DNA of 9,226 nt. Origin: an uncultured Verrucomicrobiota bacterium. Its GTDB lineage: Bacteria; Verrucomicrobiota; Kiritimatiellia; RFP12; UBA1067. The position numbers were made by a program, and so were the translations under genes. The notes beneath the pieces are model-generated. The model was not told the origin of the DNA, did not search any database, and worked only from the letters and a program-made list of their open reading frames with translations. The DNA lies in the NCBI GenBank assembly GCA_946631535.1, contig CAMPAF010000106.1, forward strand, positions 1 to 9,226, read 5' to 3'. How positions within the stretch are numbered: the first letter of the stretch is position 1; every line of letters starts with the position of its first letter. Positions 1 through 7,408 of this stretch are shown here, in pieces.

Positions 1-2228
1 ACGCGCGCATCTTCCTCGACGGGCGCGTGGACCTGCCGGCGACGCTGGCGAAGCTCGATTCCTATCTTTCCGCCTACGCGCGCACGGACGTCAAGACGGC
101 CGTGCCGCTCCAGAAGCCCGTGCGGACGGAGAAGACGACGCCCTACGAGATCGCCGCGGAGGATTCCGCCGCCGACAAGACGCTCCTGCTCGAAGGATGG
201 GTGATCGGCACGTTCCGAGACCGCGAGGCGCGCCTCGCCTTCGACGTGCTTTCCGACGCGCTGGCCGACTCCAACGAGGCGCCGCTCAAGAAGGCGCTTC
301 TCGAGAAGAACCTGTGCGAGGACGTGCGCCTCGGCGTGGGCGGCGCCGAACAGCTGACGGCAACGCTCTTCGTGAAGAACGCCAAGGACGGCAAGGCGGA
401 CGAGATCCGAAGGATCGTCCGCGCGACGCTCGCGCGTCTGGCGGCGGACGGACTTGACCACTCGCGCCTGAACGCCGTCCTTGACCGGCACGAGTTCAAC
501 GACCGCGAGAAGGATTCCGGCGGCTATCCGCGCGGGCTGATGTTCTTCAGCGACGCATGCGACCAGTGGCTTTACGGCGGCGATCCGGCGGACGCGTTCC
601 GCCTCGACCCGCTCTACGCGTCGCTCCGCGCGAAGGTGGGGCAGGGATGGTTCGAGCAGTTCCTGCGCCAGGCGCTCATCGACAACCCGCACCACGTGAA
701 GCTTACGATGACGGCCTCGAAGACGCTGGGCGAGGAGCGCCGCAAGGCGGAGAAGGCGGAGCTGGCGGCGATCCAGGCCAAGTGGACGCCCGCCGAACGC
801 GAGAAGGTTCTGGCAGAATGCAAGGCGCTGGAGGCGTTCCAGAAGAAGGTTGATGCGCCAGAGGATATCGCCAAACTGCCGAGGCTCTTGCTGAAGGACA
901 TCCCCGAGAAGGGTCCGGTGCCGGAAGTGACGACGGAGATGGTTGGAGGCACGAAGGTGATCCGCGCGAAGACGGCGGCGAACGGCATCGCCTACCTTGA
1001 ACTCTACTTTGAGCTGGCGGGGTTCTCGGAAGAGGACCTCTCGGACGCCGCGATCCTCGCGGACGTGCTGGAGGAGCTGCCGACGGCGAAGCGGAGCGTG
1101 CTGGAGCTGAAGAACGCGCTCGACGCGGGATTGGGACGCTTTAATGCGGCCGTGTCGGCGTATGCGAAACCGGGTGACGCGCGGCATGCGAAAGCATATC
1201 TGGCGGTGCGTGTCTCGGCGCTGGAGTCGAAGCTGGACGAGATCGTGCGGCTCGTGCCGGAGGTGCTGCTGGAGACGTCGTTCGCCGACACGAAGCTGGT
1301 GGGAGACCTCGTCAAGCAGCGTCGCCGCGCGATCGAGCGCGGCACGATGGGAATCAGCGGGCGAATCTACGCGGCGCGGCGTGCGGCGGCGTCGCAGTCA
1401 ATGCGCGGGATGATGGAGGAGCAGTGCGCCGGCATCGCGCATCTGCGGCGCGTTCAGGAGATTGACGACTCGTTCGGCACGAAGGGTGCGGCGTTCTGCC
1501 AGCGCCTTGCGGGAGTTTCGAGGCGCACCTTCGTGCGCGATGCGCTGATCGCTTGCCTCTCGGACAACGTGGCGACGGGCTGGCTGGAGGGACTGTTCGC
1601 GAAGTTTCCTGCGAGCACGGTGACACGGCGGCCGGCCTCGCGGCTGGAAATGCTGCCCGCCCGGCGCGAGGGCTTCCGCACGGCAGGACGGATCGGATCG
1701 GCGGCGAAGGCGTCCTTCCCGAACGCGTACACGGGACCGGGGCGCGTGGCGGCGAAGATGCTTTCGCTCGACTACCTGTGGAACGAGATTCGCGTCCTCG
1801 GCGGCGCGTACGGCGGCGGATTCCTGCTGCGGCCGGAAGGAGACGCGCGCTACCTCTCGTGGAACGACCCGAATCCGGCGCGTTCGCTCGGCGTCTACGA
1901 CAGGTCGGGCGAGGCGCTGCGCAAGGCCGTGAAGAACGAGCCGTCAATCGACAAGTACATCATCAGCACGGTGTCGGACACGGAACCGTACCAGACGCCG
2001 AGCGTGGAGACGACGCGCGCCGCCGAGTTGGTACTGTCTGGTCGCACGCCGGAGGACCTACAACAACTGCGCCGCGAGATGTTGCGCACCACGAAGGAAG
2101 ACCTCGTGCGTTTTGCCGGAACGCTCGATTCGCTCACGAACTCGCCGGCGATCTGCGTCATCGGCGGCGCGGCGCAGCTGGAGGGCTGCACGAACATGCT
2201 CGATTCCGTAGAGTCGATCACCCGATAA
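1..2228 (+). CDS. M16C family zinc metallopeptidase, PreP/Cym1 (presequence protease)-like, C-terminal part
   Basis: The frame is open at the left edge (first whole codon at base 3), so the 5' end is outside the window; the GTG at 27 is internal, because the preceding codons read ARIFLDGR and continue a family-like block (FLDGRVDLPATLAKLDSYLS). The 741 visible residues, against about 970-1000 for the family, cover the region after the first catalytic domain. Matches to PreP/Cym1/falcilysin: an EF-x-x-RE...YPRGL block with WLYGGDP near residues 159-195; a charged helical linker of the M16C-associated type at about 267-300 ending in LPRLLLKDIP; and C-terminal R597 and Y603 in RVLGGAYGG, equivalent to the Arg/Tyr pair that binds substrate in plant PreP, followed by SWNDPNP. 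Family members degrade short unstructured peptides in a closed chamber. The HxxEH zinc motif must lie upstream and cannot be checked here. No signal peptide can be judged. Stop TAA at 2226. Confidence 0.9.
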   Translation, partial: ARIFLDGRVDLPATLAKLDSYLSAYARTDVKTAVPLQKPVRTEKTTPYEIAAEDSAADKTLLLEGWVIGTFRDREARLAFDVLSDALADSNEAPLKKALLEKNLCEDVRLGVGGAEQLTATLFVKNAKDGKADEIRRIVRATLARLAADGLDHSRLNAVLDRHEFNDREKDSGGYPRGLMFFSDACDQWLYGGDPADAFRLDPLYASLRAKVGQGWFEQFLRQALIDNPHHVKLTMTASKTLGEERRKAEKAELAAIQAKWTPAEREKVLAECKALEAFQKKVDAPEDIAKLPRLLLKDIPEKGPVPEVTTEMVGGTKVIRAKTAANGIAYLELYFELAGFSEEDLSDAAILADVLEELPTAKRSVLELKNALDAGLGRFNAAVSAYAKPGDARHAKAYLAVRVSALESKLDEIVRLVPEVLLETSFADTKLVGDLVKQRRRAIERGTMGISGRIYAARRAAASQSMRGMMEEQCAGIAHLRRVQEIDDSFGTKGAAFCQRLAGVSRRTFVRDALIACLSDNVATGWLEGLFAKFPASTVTRRPASRLEMLPARREGFRTAGRIGSAAKASFPNAYTGPGRVAAKMLSLDYLWNEIRVLGGAYGGGFLLRPEGDARYLSWNDPNPARSLGVYDRSGEALRKAVKNEPSIDKYIISTVSDTEPYQTPSVETTRAAELVLSGRTPEDLQQLRREMLRTTKEDLVRFAGTLDSLTNSPAICVIGGAAQLEGCTNMLDSVESITR

Positions 2229-2233
2229 CCAGA

Positions 2234-2273
2234 CTAGCCGCTAACCGCTAACAACTAACCACTAATCACTAAT
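2234..2273. repeat. Degenerate 7-bp tandem repeat (CTAACCA-like) filling the intergenic gap
   Basis: Five full units and one partial unit of a heptamer close to CTAACCA or CTAACCG start at 2234, 2241, 2248, 2255, 2262 and 2269. The last partial unit directly abuts the ATG of the exchanger gene at 2274. Because the period is not a multiple of three, TAG or TAA triplets (2235, 2242, 2249, 2256, 2263, 2270) fall in all three + frames. The tract takes up nearly the whole 45-base gap and leaves no Shine-Dalgarno sequence. Its role is unknown. Confidence 0.85.
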
Positions 2274-3338
2274 ATGTACACCGATATTCCATTGTGGTTG
2301 TCCATCCTGTTCCTCGTCGGGGGCTTGTATATGCTGGCGAAGAGCGCGGACGTCTTCATCGACAGCGCCGCGACCGTGGCGACTGCGCTGGGAGTCAACC
2401 CGTTCATCATCGGCATGGTGGTTATCGGTTTCGGCACTTCGGCGCCGGAGCTCTGCGTGTCGGCTCTTGCAGGCTTTTCCGGGCACTCGAACGTGTCGCT
2501 CGGCAACGCCTACGGGTCGTGCAGCTTCAACATAGCGCTGATCCTCGGCGTGGCGGCGATGATCCGCCCGATCGTAGTGGTTTCGAAGAATGCGCTAGCG
2601 GCTGCGTTGGTGCTTGCGGCGATTTCCGTGTTTTCCTGCGCGCTGGTCGGGTTTGGCAATGGGTTCTCGCGCACTGACGGCGTGCTTGCGTTGGCTGTGT
2701 TTGCAGTGCTGCTGCCGCTATATTGCTGGTTCGACAAGAAGATGAAAGGTGAAGCGGGAAAGGTGAAAGGTGAAGGGAGAAGGGCGAAAGGTGAATGGGA
2801 AACGGGGGAATCCGCCTTCGCCAAGGTTAAGGCGGACAAGCGGAGAACGGGATTGGCGAAGGCATCTGTGTTGCTTTTGGTTGGGTTGGTCGGACTGGTG
2901 GGATTTTCGCATATCCTCGTGTGGGGAGCGGTGGATGCGGCGCGGGCGCTAGGAGTTAGCGAACTGCTGATCGGACTTACGATCATCGCTGCGGGAACGT
3001 CATTGCCGGAACTGGCGAGCGCTGTCGTTTCTGCCCGCAAAGGCGAGCACGAGTTCGTGCTGGGGAACATCATAGGTTCTAACATCTTCAATACCCTTGG
3101 GGTGGTGGGGCTGGCTGGGACCATCTCGCCGTTCAAGGACGTTTCGCCGTACATCCTCTCGCGTGACCTGCCGACGCTTGTGCTGCTGTCGCTCTCGATC
3201 GGATTATTCGGCGTCAACTTCAAGAAATGGCGCCAGCCCGGGCGAATCGGGCGCTGGGAGGGGGCGCTTTGGGTCATTGCTTTTGCTGTCTATCTGGGAA
3301 TCATGATCTACCAGGAAAGCGGAATGTCTGCTCGCTGA
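2274..3338 (+). CDS. Sodium/calcium exchanger, CaCA family (YrbG-like)
   Basis: A 354-residue inner-membrane antiporter, predicted to exchange Ca2+ for Na+ (or H+/K+; ion preference cannot be read from sequence). About ten hydrophobic segments form two inverted halves. Alpha-1 carries GFGTSAPEL (52-60, key E59) and GSCSFN (81-86). Alpha-2 carries GTSLPEL (241-247, key E246) and GSNIFN (268-273). The two Glu and the Thr/Ser residues match the ion ligands known from NCX_Mj. In alpha-1 the usual GSN is GSC, but the liganding Ser82 and Asn86 are kept. The halves are joined by a loop (about 153-193) with 13 Lys/Arg. It contains the 7-residue repeats KGEAGKV, KGEGRRA, KGEWETG and seems longer than in compact relatives of about 325 residues. 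ATG 2274 is chosen because the N-terminal helix then aligns with the family; no Shine-Dalgarno is visible. The gene looks less GC-biased than its neighbours. Confidence 0.93.
   Translation: MYTDIPLWLSILFLVGGLYMLAKSADVFIDSAATVATALGVNPFIIGMVVIGFGTSAPELCVSALAGFSGHSNVSLGNAYGSCSFNIALILGVAAMIRPIVVVSKNALAAALVLAAISVFSCALVGFGNGFSRTDGVLALAVFAVLLPLYCWFDKKMKGEAGKVKGEGRRAKGEWETGESAFAKVKADKRRTGLAKASVLLLVGLVGLVGFSHILVWGAVDAARALGVSELLIGLTIIAAGTSLPELASAVVSARKGEHEFVLGNIIGSNIFNTLGVVGLAGTISPFKDVSPYILSRDLPTLVLLSLSIGLFGVNFKKWRQPGRIGRWEGALWVIAFAVYLGIMIYQESGMSAR
2744..2806. repeat. Degenerate heptanucleotide repeat (GAAAGGT-like) inside the exchanger gene
   Basis: Nine consecutive 7-base units fit a GAAAGGT/GAAGGGN pattern in strict phase. 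Exact GAAAGGTGAA occurs at 2744, 2758, 2765 and 2786, so all spacings are multiples of seven. The tract is 63 bases long, that is 21 codons, and keeps the frame. Three DNA units make 21 bases, so it is read as a 7-residue peptide repeat (residues 158-164, 165-171, 172-178) in the loop between the two halves of the exchanger. Confidence 0.85.
2811..2836. repeat. Palindromic, REP-like element inside the exchanger gene
   Basis: Perfect 8-bp arms TCCGCCTT (2811-2818) and AAGGCGGA (2829-2836) enclose the 10-base loop CGCCAAGGTT. It lies five bases after the heptamer tract and encodes the end of the same cytoplasmic-type loop (residues 180-188). The form resembles dispersed extragenic palindromes, but only one copy is in the window, so membership of a repeat family is an inference. 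Confidence 0.6.
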
Positions 3339-3355
3339 CACGAGTAAGTTCGAAC

Positions 3356-3361
3356 AAGGAG
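3356..3361 (+). promoter_or_regulatory. Shine-Dalgarno sequence that sets the start of the PATR protein
   Basis: AAGGAG sits nine bases before the ATG at 3371. It supports that start over the in-frame ATG at 3227, which would lie inside the exchanger gene and would give a protein without a signal peptide. Confidence 0.85.
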
Positions 3362-3370
3362 AAGTGTGCT

Positions 3371-6300
3371 ATGAAGAAGACGATGGCTTACACCTTTGCG
3401 TTGGTGTGCTTTGGCGCATTCGGCGCGAACGTGTACTGGTCGAATGCGGGTACGGGGAGCTGGGACACCCCCTCCAACTGGCAGGGCGGCGCGCTACCCG
3501 GCGCGGGCGACACGGTGATCAACAACGCGGGCGGCACGGTGATCGTCTCGGACGGCATGGAGCAAACAGTCAGCTTGTTCCATACTGGTACCGAAAGCGG
3601 CACGGGCGGCCGCCTGCAGATCACGGGCGGCAAGCTGACGATACAGTCCTCGTCCGCGCAGATCGGCGCGAAAGCCGGCGGCAGCGGTTCCGTCGAGATG
3701 ACGGGCGGCGAGCTGGCAGTCGCGCAGTTGCAGGTGGGCGCGTACGGCACGGGCTCGATGGTCCTCTCCGGCGGCATCGTGCGCAGTTCGCACTGGTGCT
3801 GCTTCGGACGGTATCCGGGCGGCGTGGGCACGCTGACGGTCACCGGCAGCGGCGTGTGGGAGTGCGAGTATCTGTCTGTCTTCGCGGGCGAGCAGGGAAC
3901 CGGCACGATCACCATCGAGAACGGCGGCGAGCTCCGCTTCGCCACCACCAACATCCGCGAGTTCGTCATCGGCAACCAGGCGTCCGGCACGGGCACGCTG
4001 CGCGTCAACACGGGCGGCACTCTGAAGGTCGCCGGCGTGAACGCGCGCTACGCCACGGACACGTTCGTCCTCGACGGCGGCACGCTCGCGTGCATGGACA
4101 CGGGCAGCCATGCGAACTTCATTCACGGTGGGGGCGCGTTCCTGGTCGGCCCCAGCGGCGGCACGATCGACACGTCCACCGGCACGCAGACGGTTGCAAT
4201 CGACATCGACGACCTGCCCGGCTCCGCGGGCGGCCCGCTCGTGAAGAAGGGCACGGGCACGCTCGTCCTTTCCAAGGGCGGCACGTTCACGGGCGGGTTC
4301 GTCGTGGAGGAGGGCACGCTCTCCGTCGCCTCGGCGGCGAACCTGCCAGGCTGCACGACGGCGCCCATCACCATCAAGAGCGGCGCGACGCTCGCGATCA
4401 GCGGCGACTGGACGGAGGCCGCGTTCATGGCGATGACAAACCGCGCGGGCTTCGTGGTGGAGGACGGCGGTACGCTCGTCGCGCCCGTGTCGTTCACGGA
4501 AGACTACATCGTCTCCGTCCCCAGCGGCACGCTGACGCTCTCCGGCCTGAACATCACGAATCGGCTTGTGAAGACGGGCGGCGGTACGCTGGAACTCGCG
4601 GGTTACAACACGCTCGCGGGCGGCGTGGTCGTCTCGAACGGCACGCTTGCGGCGAATTACGAGACCTCCGGACTCGCGGACACCCACGTGCACCTGGCGG
4701 GACCCTCGACAGACTCCTACTGCTACCTGGGCATCCACGGCGATTCCTTCACCGCGCCAAACGCTGACAGCGGTGCGGGCACGTTCTCGTTTGGCAAGTA
4801 CACGGGCTTCAAGGCGATGGATCCGGGGCCGTTCACGCTCAACATCGGCGGCGACGGGCGGACGATCAAGTGGCCCTTTCACGGAGACTGGATTTTCGTT
4901 CCGAACGGCGGGCCGTTCACGGTGAAGAATACGCTCGATATCAACGGTCAGGGCAATTGCACGATCAAGGGGAGCGGTTCGAACCCGGTCGTCCTTGAAG
5001 GCGGCGTCACGAACAGTTCCACCTCGGCAGGCTACTTCAACTACTGGACGGGATCGGTGGTCCTGCCTGCGCGGGCAGGAGGCGCGCGGCACGAGTCGTA
5101 CAGATGGTATTGGCGCGCGGGAGACGTCCTCGTCACGAACGCGACGATCCATTCGGTCAACGACTTCTTCGCGGGCTCGCACGATGGCAATTCGGGACTC
5201 GCGCGTGTGACGCTCAAGGACTGCGTGAAGACGACTGGCGGCGGCTGGGACTACATCAACGGCTCGACGGGCACGGTGATGACGGTGGACGGGGGCAGCT
5301 TTGCCGCGAAATACAGGTTGAACGTGGGCTACACCGCGAAGGGCAAGACGGGACGGCTCGTGATCACCAACAACGCCGCAGTGACGACGAGCGAGTTCTA
5401 CATGCAAAGCGGCTCGCTGGATATCGACTCCGGCTCGCTGACGATGTCGGGATACAGCGCAATCGGCGACGGCAATATTAGTTGGGCTGGACGAGGCCCC
5501 GTCACCTTCACGCAACGCGGCGGATCCGTTATATTCAATCAAAGCGCAGCGGTGGGCAACGGAACCGGCAGCGTCGCGCGCGTCGTGATGTCGGGCGGCT
5601 CGATGTTCATGAAGGATGGAAAGGATGGATACGCTTTCCAGATCGGGTCGCGCGGCAACGGCACGTTCATCCAGACGGGCGGCGACATCTCGATGGCGGG
5701 TTATCCGTGCGTGGGACGGTGGCCAGGCGGCGTGGGCGAATACCTCCTGCACGGCGGCACGTTCACGCACCGCATCCCGGCGAACAACCAGAACTACCTG
5801 TTCTTCGTGGCCGAGGAGGGCACGGGCACGGTGTCCATCGCGAACGGCGGAAGGCTCACGGTGACGAACGCGAGCGGTATCTGCATCGCGAGCAAGGCGA
5901 CGTCGAAAGGCACGCTGATCCTCTCGCCGGGCGGCACGTATGAGGCCACGACGGCGTACGGTGGCTCGGGCGACGACACGTTCGTGTTCAACGGCGGTAC
6001 GTTCAAGATGCTCAGCAACGCGAAGGCAAGCAACATCATCCAGTCGACCGTGAACCGTCGGGTGGCGACGCCGCTCGGCGGCGCGATCGACACGGCCGGG
6101 AAGGGCGACTTCACGCTGCCGGAGCCGCTCACGGCGGCCTCGCGCGCGGACGAGCTGGCCGAGGCGCTCGTGCACCGGTGGCGGTTCGACGACGGCTCGC
6201 TCGCGGACTGCGCGGGCGATTCCGACGCGACGGTGGGCGGCACGGTGGCGTGGACGGACGGCGCGGTGCGCATGAGCAATGCCAAGTGCGGCATGAGCTG

Positions 6301-7369
6301 CATCAATCTCGGGACGGACATCCTGCCGACGGACGGGCGCGGCGCGACGGTGGAGTTCTGGGTCACGCCCCGTTCGGTGAACAGCTGGGCGCGGCTCTTC
6401 GACTTCGGTGCGATCAACGGCCAGGAAATGTACTTCACGTTCAAGAACAACAACGCTTTCCCGCAGTTGTGCATCAACGGCGTCACCAGCAAGGCCGGTA
6501 CCGTCAAGTTCGAGATGGACAAGATGTACTACGTCGCCCTGGTCGTTGATCCGCAGCTCGACGGAAGTATCATCTTCACGATCCACCTGCACGACGGCGC
6601 GACGGGCGCGCGGCTTGACGAAATCGCGCTTCACGCACCGGAGACCTGGAAGATGACGACGATCAACCAGGCCAACGGCTGCTGGCTGGGCCATTCGGCG
6701 TTTGCGGCGGACAACGATCCAGGCGCCGACTACCACGACGTGCGCGTCTACAACCGCGCGATGACGGCGGACCAGCTCGCCGCGAGCTGCGCGGCGGGGC
6801 CGGACGCGCACTTCTACTTCGCGAAGAAGGGCGCGGGGATGCTCACGCTGACAGGCGCGAACACGTACAAGGCCGGCACGGCCGTGGAGGAGGGCACGCT
6901 CGCGCTCGCGAGCGGCGCGACGCTGCCCGCGACGGAGCTGTGGGCGGGCGCGGGCGCGACGCTCCTCCTCAACTCGACGGCGCAGACGGCGCGCGAGCTC
7001 GGCGGCAACGGCACGGTGAAGGATGGCACGCTCGCCGTGACGGGCACGATCCAGCCGGGCGGACGCCACGCGATCGGCACGCTCACGGTGAACGGCACCA
7101 CGCTCACCTCCGGCACGCTCGTGATCGATACGGCGGTGGACGGCACGAGCGACTGCCTCGCGGCGACGGGTACGCTCGACCTCTCGAACCTCTCGCTCAA
7201 GCTTGGCGACGCGAACCTGAACGAGGAGAAGACATATACGCTTGTCACGGCGGAGGAGGTTACAGGCACCTTCAGGGACGAGAACGTCCCGAACCGCTGG
7301 CGGACGTATGTCCAGCCGACGAAGGTGACGCTCGCCTACGCCAATGGTTCCGTGCTGCTGTTCCGCTAA
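3371..7369 (+). CDS. Large secreted autotransporter-associated beta-strand repeat (PATR) protein with LamG-like domain
   Basis: 1332 residues. A signal peptide covers about 1-19 (MKKTMAYTFALVCFGAFGA, then NVYW), followed by the entry motif typical of these proteins (YWSNAGTGSWDTPSNW). The body is Gly/Thr-rich beta-solenoid sequence. PATR-type units begin near residue 290 (LVKKGTGTLVLSKGG), 399 (LVKTGGGTLELAGYN) and 1150 (FAKKGAGMLTLTGAN), each followed by a V-x-x-GTL turn. Residues 931 to about 1145 form a LamG/concanavalin A-like domain: it opens HRWRFDDGSLAD, contains a VEFWV strand, and closes DYHDVRVYNRAMTADQL. The block at 104-275 recurs at 733-914. The C-terminus ends in GSVLLFR with no autotransporter barrel, PEP-CTERM, LPXTG or type IX signal that I can see, so how it is exported past the outer membrane or anchored is unknown. 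It follows the exchanger by 32 bases. Role inferred: extracellular structural or glycan-binding protein. The fold call is strong; the function is not established. Confidence 0.88.
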   Translation: MKKTMAYTFALVCFGAFGANVYWSNAGTGSWDTPSNWQGGALPGAGDTVINNAGGTVIVSDGMEQTVSLFHTGTESGTGGRLQITGGKLTIQSSSAQIGAKAGGSGSVEMTGGELAVAQLQVGAYGTGSMVLSGGIVRSSHWCCFGRYPGGVGTLTVTGSGVWECEYLSVFAGEQGTGTITIENGGELRFATTNIREFVIGNQASGTGTLRVNTGGTLKVAGVNARYATDTFVLDGGTLACMDTGSHANFIHGGGAFLVGPSGGTIDTSTGTQTVAIDIDDLPGSAGGPLVKKGTGTLVLSKGGTFTGGFVVEEGTLSVASAANLPGCTTAPITIKSGATLAISGDWTEAAFMAMTNRAGFVVEDGGTLVAPVSFTEDYIVSVPSGTLTLSGLNITNRLVKTGGGTLELAGYNTLAGGVVVSNGTLAANYETSGLADTHVHLAGPSTDSYCYLGIHGDSFTAPNADSGAGTFSFGKYTGFKAMDPGPFTLNIGGDGRTIKWPFHGDWIFVPNGGPFTVKNTLDINGQGNCTIKGSGSNPVVLEGGVTNSSTSAGYFNYWTGSVVLPARAGGARHESYRWYWRAGDVLVTNATIHSVNDFFAGSHDGNSGLARVTLKDCVKTTGGGWDYINGSTGTVMTVDGGSFAAKYRLNVGYTAKGKTGRLVITNNAAVTTSEFYMQSGSLDIDSGSLTMSGYSAIGDGNISWAGRGPVTFTQRGGSVIFNQSAAVGNGTGSVARVVMSGGSMFMKDGKDGYAFQIGSRGNGTFIQTGGDISMAGYPCVGRWPGGVGEYLLHGGTFTHRIPANNQNYLFFVAEEGTGTVSIANGGRLTVTNASGICIASKATSKGTLILSPGGTYEATTAYGGSGDDTFVFNGGTFKMLSNAKASNIIQSTVNRRVATPLGGAIDTAGKGDFTLPEPLTAASRADELAEALVHRWRFDDGSLADCAGDSDATVGGTVAWTDGAVRMSNAKCGMSCINLGTDILPTDGRGATVEFWVTPRSVNSWARLFDFGAINGQEMYFTFKNNNAFPQLCINGVTSKAGTVKFEMDKMYYVALVVDPQLDGSIIFTIHLHDGATGARLDEIALHAPETWKMTTINQANGCWLGHSAFAADNDPGADYHDVRVYNRAMTADQLAASCAAGPDAHFYFAKKGAGMLTLTGANTYKAGTAVEEGTLALASGATLPATELWAGAGATLLLNSTAQTARELGGNGTVKDGTLAVTGTIQPGGRHAIGTLTVNGTTLTSGTLVIDTAVDGTSDCLAATGTLDLSNLSLKLGDANLNEEKTYTLVTAEEVTGTFRDENVPNRWRTYVQPTKVTLAYANGSVLLFR
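3680..4195 (+). repeat. Internal beta-solenoid module, copy 1 (protein-level duplication)
   Basis: Residues 104-275 of the PATR protein match residues 733-914 in the same order. The ordered motifs here are VEMTGG, GRYPGGVG, EQGTGTITIENGGEL, GTLRVNTGGT, DTFVLDGGT and GGTIDT. The copies are diverged, so the duplication is visible in protein rather than as a DNA repeat. Boundaries are approximate. Confidence 0.65.
5061..5080. repeat. Palindrome within the PATR gene
   Basis: Perfect 7-bp GC-rich arms TCCTGCC (5061-5067) and GGCAGGA (5074-5080) enclose the loop TGCGCG. It is read in frame as LPARAG, a stretch less like the surrounding Gly/Thr/Val strands. It may be a small inserted palindromic element or chance in GC-rich DNA. 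Confidence 0.5.
5567..6112 (+). repeat. Internal beta-solenoid module, copy 2 (protein-level duplication)
   Basis: Residues 733-914 are the counterpart of 104-275. The matching motifs here are VVMSGG, GRWPGGVG, EEGTGTVSIANGGRL, GTLILSPGGT, DTFVFNGGT and GGAIDT. This copy directly precedes the LamG-like domain, while copy 1 directly precedes the first PATR unit. Boundaries are approximate. Confidence 0.65.
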
Positions 7370-7408
7370 GATCGACATCGACGCGGAGGCAGCGAACTGA
7401 CTGCTTTG

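Noticed and set aside
27..29. GTG at 27 as the start of the metallopeptidase
   Set aside because: The frame is open to the window edge and the codons before it continue the family-like sequence, so the gene begins upstream.
2234..2273. CRISPR array or telomere-like repeat reading of the heptamer tract
   Set aside because: Units are 7 bp with no spacers and no cas genes nearby; it is a short degenerate tandem repeat.
3227..3370. Upstream in-frame ATG at 3227 as start of the PATR protein
   Set aside because: It would overlap the exchanger gene by 112 bases, lacks a signal peptide at its own N-terminus and ignores the AAGGAG placed before the ATG at 3371.
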